Shown one piece after another: positions 1 through 8,700 of a stretch of DNA of 11,106 nucleotides; position 1 is the first letter of the stretch, and the number at the start of each line of letters is the position of its first letter. Under the pieces are notes generated by a model. The model was not told the origin of the DNA and searched no databases. It was given only the letters and a program-made list of their open reading frames with translations. The position numbers and the translations under genes are program-made. This DNA is from Dunaliella salina (taxonomy: Eukaryota; Chlorophyta; Chlorophyceae; Chlamydomonadales; Dunaliellaceae), in NCBI GenBank assembly GCA_002284615.2, contig MU070112.1, positions 104,791 to 115,896 of the forward strand. Direction: 5' to 3'.

Positions 1-1
1 A

Positions 2-77
<76 letters not shown>
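1..77. repeat. CA/TG dinucleotide microsatellite
   Basis: An almost pure (AC)n tract starts at the window edge, with two single-base cc interruptions at about 8-9 and 48-49. It probably continues to the left of the window. Confidence 0.95.
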
Positions 78-78
<1 letters not shown>

Positions 79-950
79 CGTATGGAACTGCAGCAGGAAA
101 GCTAATATGTGTGAACTTGGACTTTTCGTGCTTATTGAATATGAAGGTGTGCATTCCCCATGTTTTTGGATTCTGTCAAAAAAACTTCCATTGTACATTT
201 TGTGCAAGGCACCTGCTCTATGCCACACTTGTCAATTTAGTTTGCTTTTCTTCATGTAACCATGCTTGAACCCCAGAAGGGCCGTTCTCTGGGGCCCAGG
301 ATTATACAAACAAGTTTGCTGGACACGAAATCTGATTCAGGTGCACACCTGAATCAAGTGCGCTTCAGAACTGATTCATATCTCTAACAACTACTAGTAG
401 ACGTAAGCTATAGCCAAGCTGCTCTGAATCAGGCAAGCTCCAAACTGATTCAGGCATGGTTCAGGTCTAGGTCAGATCTTTCTTTTGATCCAGTATGGCA
501 TCAGTATCAGCCCTCCTGAATCAGGTCAACATCATGTCAACCCACACTTTCCGACGCAGTGCAGTGAATTACAGCTGAACAATACCCATACAATTGGAGC
601 CGCTCCGAACCGCATGCAGCACTGACCAGTTATCTTCCTTTCCCTAAGATCTTATTTATAGATCAATAAGGAACTGCTGCATTCTGGCGCCTTTTAGCTC
701 AGGATGATGGTTCATGAAGGTATCAATTTACACTATGCTGCAGAGCAGGCCCCTGTTTGGGAGGCATGGCGCGCATTTATACCTGTGCAAATCATCACCA
801 GATCCAACACTGCCCACTCGCTGATGCCATATCATGATGAGGCTCATCAAGACTTACGTCCCGGCAGACATGTTTGTCAGTCAGATTTTGGCTACTCCTT
901 ATCTTCAACGAACTTGTTACCTCTAGACGCATTACTGAAAGAAGTCTCAC
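78..950. other. Unassigned sequence
   Basis: No gene was recognised. The region holds the CTGATTCAG cluster described separately. A 98-codon open frame (704-1000) has no recognisable motif and runs into the dispersed repeat at its end. It could be relic coding sequence of the repeat family, but nothing independent supports expression. Confidence 0.3.
332..525. repeat. Cluster of CTGATTCAG / CTGAATCAG sites with a 24-bp palindrome
   Basis: CTGATTCAGG or its complement appears near 332, 347, 370 (partial), 424, 446 and 514. The first two form an inverted repeat with 11-bp perfect arms around CA: TGATTCAGGTG (333-343) and CACCTGAATCA (346-356). The distribution is irregular, so it is not a simple minisatellite. 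Possible explanations are subterminal repeats of an unrecognised DNA transposon or clustered protein-binding sites. Confidence 0.6.
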
Positions 951-1078
951 AGAAAAGAAAAAGAAAAGAAAAGCTACGTAGGCAGGGAAACCCTCCCTAG
1001 GCCTACATCAATTAAGGAAAAGGGGCCACATAGTTGCGCAGATCGTATGACCCCCCCACCACAAAGTTCAGACTGAGA
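950..1078 (+). repeat. Dispersed repeat, copy A
   Basis: An AAAAG-rich purine tract is followed by ctacgtaggcagggaaacc, ctccctaggcctacatcaat and taaggaaaaggggccacat. Compared with copy B it has a 6-bp insertion (taggcc). Similarity to copy B continues to about gactgag, roughly 110 bp in all. In one frame it ends KEKLRRQGNPP then stop. Confidence 0.7.
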
Positions 1079-1343
1079 GAAGCACAACAAGCAGAGAAAG
1101 AGGACAGGTTCAGCAACAGAGAGCAGGATGGTACTGAAAAGACTGGTGTTCCGGACCCCCAACAGCAAGCAAAGTCCACACTGTCTAAATGAGCCTTCCA
1201 ACCAAGGAAAGCCATGCCCAACAGCTGCGCATGGCGACTTCTGGCTGCTGGGCTGAACTTAAGCCTGCACATTTCATGCAGCTGCTGACCACAAACAGAA
1301 GCCTACAGAACAGCCCTCAGAAACCTCAGAAGTGCAAACCCTC
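1079..1343. other. Spacer between dispersed repeat copies A and B
   Basis: No gene was recognised. Open frames on both strands are short and show no motif. The sequence is moderately A-rich on the plus strand. Confidence 0.3.
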
Positions 1344-1455
1344 ACAAGAAAAAGAAAAAAAACTACGTAGGCAGAGAAATCCTCCCTACATCAATTAAGG
1401 AAAAGGGGCCACATTGGTGCACAGACCCCCCTGCCCCAAGGTGGTTGACTGAGTA
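1344..1455 (+). repeat. Dispersed repeat, copy B
   Basis: This copy has the same layout as copy A about 392 bp downstream: an A/G tract, ctacgtaggcagagaaatc, ctccctacatcaattaagg, aaaaggggccacat, then a C-run and gactgag. The frame reads KKLRRQRNPPYIN then stop. The sequence between A and B shows no clear similarity, so they are separate copies or an old, eroded tandem duplication. Confidence 0.7.
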
Positions 1456-2210
1456 AAGGCCACATCCAGGTTTCACAGCTCAGTGCTTACAGTAACCCTC
1501 CAGACCCCCAGTAGCTTCTTCTGTCTCCAATCTTGTGTTGGAGGGAACTCATGACTCTTTTGAGCCAACTGTAAGGACCATATTTGTGAATCAACATGCG
1601 CAATGCACAGACAATTGAGTAGATGTATGAAGATACACAAACATGAATACTTTTGAGCATGCTTGAGGGTTGCTTGCATTGAGCTGAGATATAGACCTTT
1701 GCTGTACCCTTGTTGTTGAAGAAGTAAGCTTGACCAAGCCTTTGTTTGCAGCGAATGCTTGCACAACTGCATGCAGACATGGACTCTACCCGTGATTGCT
1801 GAGGATTGAAGAGACATGAGGCACCAGCCCTACCTGTGCCATTCAACTTAGCATCTTTGAGTCAGGCTATGATGATGACTGATTAAGGTTAGGAATGCCA
1901 ACCTGTCCAAGATGACACCGCAGTCCAAGTCAGCTACGTGGAGAGATGTGCCATGGCCAGTGATTGCCTCCACTAGTTATAGCAGGCTACCCGCAGCCAA
2001 CAGCAAGGATGATGATCATCGTCATGGCGATGGATAGATATGAGATGGGACAAACCCGTGCTGGAGACATTGCCTGTTAGTCTAAGATGNTTGATTGAGA
2101 CATCACACTGAACAAGTGAACGAAGATGCTTCCTTGATGTATATCTTGTTTTCTAATGTTATGATACTTGCTTGCTATGAGAGATACTTAGAGATCCGTC
2201 TAAGAGCTTG

Positions 2211-2305
2211 TCACGTGATTGAGTTGGTCACATGTCTGTACTTTCTATCATGTGATGAACCTGAGCCCTAATCTTTGTCATGTGCTTGTATTTCATATCA
2301 CATGT
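2211..2305. promoter_or_regulatory. Cluster of CACGTG/CATGTG palindromic E-box-like sites
   Basis: Five related octamers lie in 95 bp: TCACGTGA (2211-2218), TCACATGT (2228-2235), TCATGTGA (2248-2255), TCATGTGC (2278-2285) and TCACATGT (2298-2305). Spacing is 17-30 bp. They fall in the presumptive U3 region of the LTR. CACGTG is the core bound by bHLH and bZIP factors in plants, so an LTR enhancer is possible; a decayed tandem repeat is the alternative. Confidence 0.35.
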
Positions 2306-2461
2306 GTGTCTCTAGACCCTCTTGGAAGAGAACCCTTGTGGAAGAGACCATTGTAGGTTTTCCTGTACTATAAATTGCTGACAACACTTGTTTTGGGAGG
2401 GGTTGAAGAGGAGATTGAGATGGTAGGGTGAGTGGTGGATGGTGAGCTGGGGTGCCACCCG

Positions 2462-2469
2462 TTGGGTGG
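2462..2469. repeat. Target-site duplication of the hAT MITE, left copy
   Basis: TTGGGTGG here is repeated exactly at 3100-3107, directly outside both terminal inverted repeats. Confidence 0.85.
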
Positions 2470-3099
2470 CAGGTTTGCACGCTACGGTGCTACGGACACG
2501 AAATCGTAGAGTAGCGTAGCCGTAGCGTAGCAGTGGATAAGACTACTGCTACGAAATTGTGCCTAGGCCATCGAAGAGCAGCGCCCGTCCAAGTGTTTGA
2601 GAGAAGTTGATGGCAGATTAAATTACTTTCTTGATATATATAATATATATTCATTATTTACGTTATCAAACCAGCGAGGGAGCGCGAAAGAACAAGGAAT
2701 GGACATGCGCGGGCCATGGCAAATGGGCATGTGCGAGGGGGGGGGAGAGCTCAAAACCAACATCCTCAGGTCAACGGACAGGGACATCAAGGCATGTTTT
2801 TAATAGGGAAGTGCTGCAGTACAACTGCCCATGCATACATGTGTGTCGCATGCATGCAGGACGAAGTGTGCAGCTCCCTGCATGCATCTTGAAGTGTGAA
2901 GCCACCTGTGCAGCTCCTATATGTTTTAATGAAGTGCTCAGCAAGTGCAAAAAACACAAGAAACTTATGCTTTGTGTGCCATGCAGCAGCAATTTGCGGT
3001 GCAGTTTTGGCTACTGCTACTGCTACTGTTAAGGACTCCGTAGCCGTAGCGTAGCGTAGCCGTAGCGTAGCAGTAGCGTAGCAGTAGCGTGCAACCCTG
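2470..3099. mobile_element. hAT-type nonautonomous DNA transposon (MITE), 630 bp
   Basis: Terminal inverted repeats are CAGGTTTGCACGCTAC at the left and the complement of CAGGGTTGCACGCTAC at the right, with one mismatch in 16. They are flanked by an exact 8-bp duplication TTGGGTGG (2462-2469 and 3100-3107). An 8-bp target duplication with CAGG/CAGGG ends is the hallmark of hAT elements. Inside each end are dense GTAGC/GCTAC arrays (2487-2530 and 3010-3090), which look like subterminal transposase-binding repeats. The interior has no transposase frame; the open frames inside it are short and featureless. Mobilisation would need a transposase from elsewhere. The inserted copy interrupts an LTR. 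Confidence 0.85.
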
Positions 3100-3107
3100 T
3101 TGGGTGG
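3100..3107. repeat. Target-site duplication of the hAT MITE, right copy
   Basis: TTGGGTGG directly follows the right terminal repeat and equals 2462-2469. The lack of any mismatch suggests a fairly recent insertion. Confidence 0.85.
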
Positions 3108-3367
3108 TGCATCTTCCCTTCATATTTCCTGGACCGTTACTCTCTGTTGTTGACTTGTAAGGACTTGACAGCTATCTGTCTCTGCCCTTCTCCGCCTCGT
3201 CAGCTGTACATATAAGGCTTTGGTATTGTCAGCTTCTCCGTATGTACATCAGTAACCCCAACCCGAATTCCAAGAACCAGAAGTTAGCCAACTAACTTCG
3301 ATGTTGCCAGCCCACGCCACTACAGCTGCGGCCTCGGCTTCATTATAAATTTGTCTCTTACACCAAC

Positions 3368-3436
3368 ATGCCTACTTTTCCTCAATTGATGTAATTAGGG
3401 TTTACCTACCTATAAATTCCTCTCCTTTCTTTCAAT
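3368..3436 (-). repeat. Dispersed repeat, copy D (diverged, inverted)
   Basis: Read on the minus strand, a GA-rich tract is followed by a diverged core with AAACCCT, TTACATCAATTGAGG and AAAAG, in the same order as in copy B. It directly follows the right CCAAC of the solo LTR. It is the weakest of the four copies. Confidence 0.4.
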
Positions 3437-3479
3437 TGTCAACGTACAAGGGCATTCAGGTGCAAAATTGCATTTTAAA

Positions 3480-4448
3480 ATGGTTTTTTTAGTCTCAAAG
3501 ATCCATGTTGGGAGACAGGTGCTCAACTCACTCTTGAGTGTATTAGTTACCGGAGAGAATTGTGACCAGTATGCAAACTGGCCAGTGCTGAGAGAGTGTG
3601 GCCAAGAGCCTCTACACTTCTAATGGTTCAGGGCCACTGTCAAGTATTTTTAACAGTGTGCTTGACTCAAACAGGGAGGCATTACGCAGGGTTCTGAGAG
3701 CAGACTTACACCTTGCTAATAGGGATGAGGCTTGTTGGTCTGCTCATGTGTCTTCAGCCTTTAGTGGCATGCGCTCAGAGGACATGTTTAAGCAAAAGAT
3801 GCTGAATGCTTCTAAGATCCCCACGCAGGAATTCATTTGTGGTTTGAGATACAGGCAGCAAAAGGTTTGGTGAGATGCATATGCGGGTACTCTAATTCCG
3901 AATGCAGTGACTTACCATCATTGGTGTGGGATGCCTTTGAATCAAACAGCACGCACTCCTTTTTGCATTCCATCTTACTTATTTAGGGATGTGGACAAAG
4001 GAGTCATGAGGAATGTGAGCAGGTTTAGACTTCGCGGGCTCACTGCTTAAAGGTCGAGTCTTGTAAATGGCAGGGTGGCTCAAACATTTGCGACAAGTGT
4101 GATTGTGCTGATGTGCAAGACGAGAAACACGCTCTTTTCTATTGCAAGCACTTTGAAGTGTGTGAGCTGCGAAGAAAATACAAGGACGTGTTTATTGATC
4201 TCTTCAGACAATTTCACATTTTTGCCCAGCTTCCAAACACTGACTTTATTCCTTTTTTTGGCGAGGGTCCACTGCTTGACTGATCTTGAAGTCAATGCTT
4301 TTCTGAATCAAGACTGGTGCAAATTTTTTAAATTTTTATCGGAATTGGTTTCAATTTTTGATGCTGGTTGAGAATGTTCCACCAGCAGCCGATCAGCCAG
4401 ATTCTCGGGCTGTAGGCCAACTCCTTGTAATCCTTGTAACCCTTGTAC
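3480..4448 (+). pseudogene. Decayed 3' end of a non-LTR (LINE) retrotransposon
   Basis: Pieces of one protein can be followed through broken frames. They are WPVLRECGQEPLHF, then WFRATVKYF, then NSVLDSNREALRRVLRADLH, then DAYAGTLIPNAVTYHHWCGM, then a CCHC zinc motif CDKC...VQDEKHALFYC (4089-4145), then FLNQDWCKFFKFLSELVSIF. The order matches the region after the reverse transcriptase domain in green-lineage LINEs, ending with the C-x2-C...H-x4-C finger. In-frame stops interrupt it at 3621 (TAA) and 3871 (TGA, probably from CGA). Frameshifts fall near 3650, 4050 and 4270. The reverse transcriptase core is absent, so the copy is 5'-truncated as LINE insertions often are. A short TTGTAA-type repeat near 4424-4447 may be its 3' tail. 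It is not functional. Confidence 0.75.
4424..4447 (+). repeat. Short ccttgtaa-type repeat, possible LINE 3' tail
   Basis: ccttgtaat, ccttgtaac and ccttgtacg follow one another about 50 bp after the last LINE-like codons. Short tandem tails of this sort end many LINEs. The repeat also contains TGTAA pentamers, which are poly(A) signals in green algae. An AATAAA lies a little further on, at about 4470-4475. Confidence 0.4.
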
Positions 4449-4714
4449 GCGACCTTTTTTTTCGAATTGAATAAATCCATTGCGCACCCCCATTGTGCAC
4501 CCAAACTTTCCGGAAAACCCTGAACATTCACCTAATTCGCACCTCAAAACCAATTTTTGTGCATTATTCAAAGCTTGAAAAAAGACAAATATTGCGTAAT
4601 GGTCAATGTGCTGCACGGTAAGTGTGGGATAGAGCCTATTCAATTTAATGGATCGGTTATAAGCCTTCACATCTGTACAACTTTCTGACTCAATGGAACA
4701 GCCCTTGCATAGCG

Positions 4715-5469
4715 TTCCATGCAGATACCTCATTACAGGAAATCCTCACGCTGGACTTCCCACCTTTTGCTTGCCACCAATGACTAAATCCATGAGCCAG
4801 GCTGATGCCTTAGAATTAGCCAAATTCGCGTTGAAATTCCCAAAATGCCGTGGCTGAGCCTCAAGGAGCCTTCTCAATAGGACTGGTTTGGACACAGGCA
4901 TTTCTTAAAGCCGCATGTACAGCTATGCAACCTGCCTTCTCCGTTCCTTTTTGAATCTTGCAACCACACTTTTTCCATCGAGCTGTTCTAAAAAAGCTTA
5001 TTCTTCCAGCTCAAGTTCTAATAATGAGATTTATATAAAAGTGTTTCGCATACATCTCACCTGCAAAACCACATCTCACAACTCAATCAATAATTCAGAG
5101 AGGCTTCTGCCTCTCCTGTCCCGTGGCAAGACCAGACCATCCAGCGTCAAAGGAGAGAGAACATCTATTCACCATGTTAGTCAGCCCGGCAACCTGGTTG
5201 CTGCATCTGTGCAGTCCACCAAACAAGAAATGTTTTCATTAAGCAGAACGCATGCCTTTTAACCTGCCTGGAGCTGCAACCTTGTAACAAAATTTGCTTG
5301 AATTTAACTGAAAAGAGCCACAACCAAGAACTGCTCAGTCAGCCAGAATGTGATCGATGAGAGAAAGGAGAAGAAGGTGCATCCTGGTTTTGTACCACAA
5401 AGCTGGGAAACTATCTTTTGTGTCTATGTGTTTGCCCACTCATCAGCACGGAGACACAGTCGCTTTGGT
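4715..5469 (-). other. Probable 3' UTR of the golgin gene
   Basis: No convincing coding frame is seen here on either strand. Going downstream from the stop at 5470 on the minus strand, the first TGTAA pentamer (the usual green-algal poly(A) signal) is the complement of TTACA at 4733-4737. That would give a 3' UTR of roughly 750 nt, a plausible length for a chlorophyte. No clear minus-strand AATAAA is seen in the interval. The assignment depends on the organism being a green alga and on no further signal being used. Confidence 0.3.
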
Positions 5470-5719
5470 TTAAGATGCTGTGGTTCCTGGTGCAGCACCT
5501 TGGTGGCTCACCCCCAAGCCAACTACAGAGCTCTGCTGCTGCTGCTGCTGGTGCTGGTGCTGGTGCTGGTGCTGCTGCTGCTGCTGCTGGTGCTCAACAA
5601 GCTGCATGACCATGAATTCAATCTGGTCACGGTACAGATTTTTGACATCTTGCAGGTCTGCCCGCAGCTCCTCAAGAGATTCATCGCGCTCCCCCAGCAT
5701 CTCCACTGCTGCTGCATAC
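5470..5719 (-). CDS. Terminal exon: TMF-domain end plus poly-Gln/His tail and stop
   Basis: The acceptor is ttgcag|G at 5720/5719 and the stop TAA lies at 5470-5472. The first G completes an Arg codon split with the previous exon (CG|G). The exon encodes YAAAVEMLGERDESLEELR, then ADLQDVKNLYRDQIEFMVMQ and LVEH. This aligns residue by residue with the remembered end of plant golgin candidate 5 (HAAALELMGERDEELEELR...) and with human TMF1 (LEDVKNMY). Family members end soon after this block. Here about 40 further residues follow: a Gln/His run, then a Gly/Ser/Ala-rich end finishing GAAPGTTAS. The heptad pattern supports a continuous parallel coiled coil up to the Gln run. Confidence 0.88.
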
Positions 5720-8700
5720 CTGCAAGGGCGTCAACGTTTTTCAAAGCTCAGGACGAATGCTGAGACCGGGAACAAGGCCTCGATGGCTGAGGTACGCAAT
5801 AAAGTGCAGAACAACGAAAGCAGGCACGGGAAATCATGAGTGTCTGGCAAAGACCGCCTAAGTGTGTGTGAGACTCACTTTTGCCATCTCAAGCTTACCG
5901 TGATCTCAAGTCTTCAATCTCTGATGCCATGTCCGCAGCCTGCTCCGACTTTTGTGCAGCTTGCACGAGTTCCTCGGCTAACCTACGCTCGATTAATAGA
6001 CAGCATTGGGAAGTGCTGAGCGCACAGGACACATGAGCCTGACCCTCAGCAGCAGTGTTGGCTTGGATGAGCTAGGGAAGCTGGATGCTAAAAGAAGTTC
6101 GCGGCATGGACAAGCCAGAAGTTGGGCAGAAGTGCGCGGACTGAATGAACTCAATGCTGAGCGGAAGCACAAGGCGTGGATGGACTCAATGCTGAGCAGA
6201 GACGCACAGCAAGCAAGAAAGAAAGATCTATGCTTGCTGTTTTGCCGCGTGCATGCAGGAAAGAACCTCCCATCGGTCCCCACCAAAGGGCTCGAATAGA
6301 AACCCCCAGACACAGCACAGCAAGGATGATCTGAATGCTGGATAGAAGCACACTACATGGTAGAGGTGGATACAGGGCATGAGTGGACAGCATGGAAGAC
6401 CTCAATCCTTAAAAAAAAGGAAGACTACATAGGCAGAAAAACTCTCCCCACATCAATTAAGGAGACACATCGGCTCAATCCTAACTGTGCAGATGAGAAG
6501 TTTGGGACTTGAAGATGTGCTTTCATCATTAATTTGCACTAATCAAAGATGCAACCAATCTGTTCCCCTCATTTCCTGTCTTTATGTGAGTATGCAAGAG
6601 GGCTACAAACGGCACAGGGCTTCCACACTTCCATGCGCTCCTTCATCAGCACGCGCGTGCTCACAATGCCACATCACCTGTGCAAACACACTCTCAAACA
6701 TGGTTGCTCACCTGTCACGCGCCGCCTCTGAAGCTTTTCACTTGTGCCTCCAGGCTCTGCACCTCTGCAACCATCTCTGAGATTCTGAATCTCTGCCTGA
6801 ACATACCTCACCTATCGCAACACCTCTAAGCTTCTCACTTGTGCCTCAGGCCCTGCACCTCTGCGACTTTCTCTGAAGCTCTGCACCTCTGCCTCACCTT
6901 TTCTTACCAACCGTGCGTCCTTTCTGAGCTTCTAACTATGCCTCCTTGCTCTGTACCTCCGTGACTTTCTCTGATGCTCTGCACCTCTGTGACATTCTCT
7001 GAGGCTCTGCACCTCTGCCTAACCTTTTTTCACCTACCGCACCTTGTCTCCAAGCATTTCACTTGTACCTCCCGGCCCAGCACCTCTGCGACCTTGTCTG
7101 AGGCCCTGCACATTTGCCTGACCATTTGTCACCTATTGCATGCCATCTCTAAGCTGTTCACTTATGTCTCCAGGCCCTGCACCTCTGTGACTTCTCCGAG
7201 GCTCTGCACCATTGCAACCCCTTCTCACCTGTCGCACGTTGCCTCTTAAGATTTTCACAAGTGCCTCGAGGCTCTGCAACTTTGCAACCCTCTCTGAGCT
7301 GCTGCACCTCTGCCAAACCTTTTCTTACATACCCCGCGTTGCCTCTTAACTTTCCACTTTTTGCCTCCAGGCTATTCACCTCTGCGACCCTCTCTGAGGA
7401 TCTGCACCACTGCCTAACCTTCTCTCACCTATCGCGCTTTGCCTCTAAGCTCTTCACTTGTGCCTCCACGGTCTGCAAGTCTGCGACCCATACTCACCTA
7501 TTTCATGTGGCCTCTTAAGCTTTTCACTTGTGCCTCTCTGAAGCTCTTCACCCCTGCGACCCTCTCTGAGGCTCTGCACCTCTGCGACCCCCTCAGAGGC
7601 TCAGCACCTCTGCTTACACTTCTTACCTATCGCGCGTCGCCTCTAAGCTCTTCACTTGTGCCTCCAGGCTCTGCACCTCTGCAACCCTCCCACGCAGCGC
7701 TGCCCGTAAGTTTTCCTGCGTTTCAAACACACACCAAACCATGCTCACATCCAGGGACTTGCCAGATATACTAGCAATGTTTTCATTTCCAATTGGGTTT
7801 AGAAGGCTCGGAAGGCTTTTTCTCCCTTCATGAGTGCTGCCCGCATCAACGTTCCTTAAACAGTTGAAGCAAGCAACGTTACACAGAAAGATGCTCGCTT
7901 GGCCACCAGGCTGGCTAGAGTTTTCTTGGCTTGGAAGAGGTGCATTTTGCAGAATTCCTTCCTTCCCCATGGTCTCGCAGTCATGCATTTTGCCTGATGG
8001 CTCCTTTCTTGTCAACCTTGTAATCCTTTTAGATCACCTGTGGATCACTTGTGGATCACTTGTGGATCACTTGTAGGTTGCCGAAAACTGGGAAAGATTC
8101 ATCAAAGCACAGACTTACACCCCTGCCCCCAAGAATGATGTGTGGATCTTGAGCATCTCATGGTGCTCAGAGCATGGTCCAATGGGGCTGTGGCTAGATG
8201 CCGCAACTTTGCTCAATGCTTCGCCACATTGCCCACAGCATTGCTCTTCGCCCTGCCACATTGCTAATTGCTCTTTAAGGCTTTGGCTGGATGCCGCCAG
8301 AGCAGAACAAACAGGGATGGTGGACACCTGCTGTCGTTGACGCACTGATGAACAGCAAATCCCACTGTCCAAGGTGCAACAAAGGAGAGAAGCAGGCTGT
8401 CGAAAAGGACATACCACCAGAAAAGGAATGGCATGCCCCCCCACCTGCTGCTGCTGCATCTGGCTTGTCACGATGCTGCCGCTGGCCATGGGAGATAGGC
8501 TAGACAGCAGCTCGTCCGCAGGGCTCTCTGCCGGTGCAGCAAGGGCGACACCTGCAAACGCCACATAACGAGCACGATTTGCAAGCGCCTTGGCCCTAGA
8601 TATCCTCTTCTTCATTGACATGGGGAGTGTTTCCACTGCCCTGCATGATCTCTCTTTCCCTATTTTGATTTTGAGAAGGCGTGAGACATCCTGGGCACTG

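Larger units (their letters stand above)
1570..3362. mobile_element. Probable solo LTR of a retrotransposon, interrupted by the MITE
   Basis: The interval starts TGTAAG and ends CTTACA, a 6-bp inverted terminus of the TG..CA type. It is flanked by an exact 5-bp direct repeat CCAAC (1565-1569 and 3363-3367), as expected for LTR retrotransposon integration. Without the MITE and its duplicated 8 bp, the LTR would be about 1155 bp. A TATA-like TATAAGG sits at 3211-3217, about 150 bp from the right end, where an LTR promoter would be if the element is read on the plus strand. No gag, pol, primer-binding site or second LTR is visible, so it reads as a solo LTR. The call rests on the ends only; no protein homology supports it. 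Confidence 0.55.

Noticed and set aside
704..1398. Two plus-strand frames of 98 and 69 codons as genes
   Set aside because: There is no recognisable motif, and their ends coincide with the dispersed repeat. They are kept only as possible relic coding sequence of that repeat.
2597..3032. Plus-strand frames inside the MITE as transposase
   Set aside because: They are short and low in complexity, with no hAT dimerisation or catalytic motifs. The subterminal repeats produce part of the open frame.
2076..3362. Alternative LTR start at TGTTAG (2076)
   Set aside because: No matching flanking duplication was found for any CA end downstream, whereas TGTAAG at 1570 pairs with CTTACA and an exact CCAAC repeat.
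5350..5839. Plus-strand frames with long poly-Leu, poly-Ala or poly-Cys runs
   Set aside because: They are shadows of the CAG/CAC run in the minus-strand golgin exon, which has clear family homology.
6974..7518. Plus-strand open frames with repeated Leu-His-Leu and Phe-Thr-Cys text
   Set aside because: They are the antisense of the exon-derived tandem array; the repeat, not selection, keeps the frame open.
6706..7690. Array units as a CRISPR-like or satellite repeat
   Set aside because: Units vary from about 67 to 130 bp, have no unique spacers and match a neighbouring exon, so this is local exon-derived duplication.
7716..8015. Extension of the ATRD exon upstream as one long coding block
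   Set aside because: The frame is open, but the sequence lacks heptads and a good acceptor (gaaacgcag) in a T/G-rich context marks the exon start.
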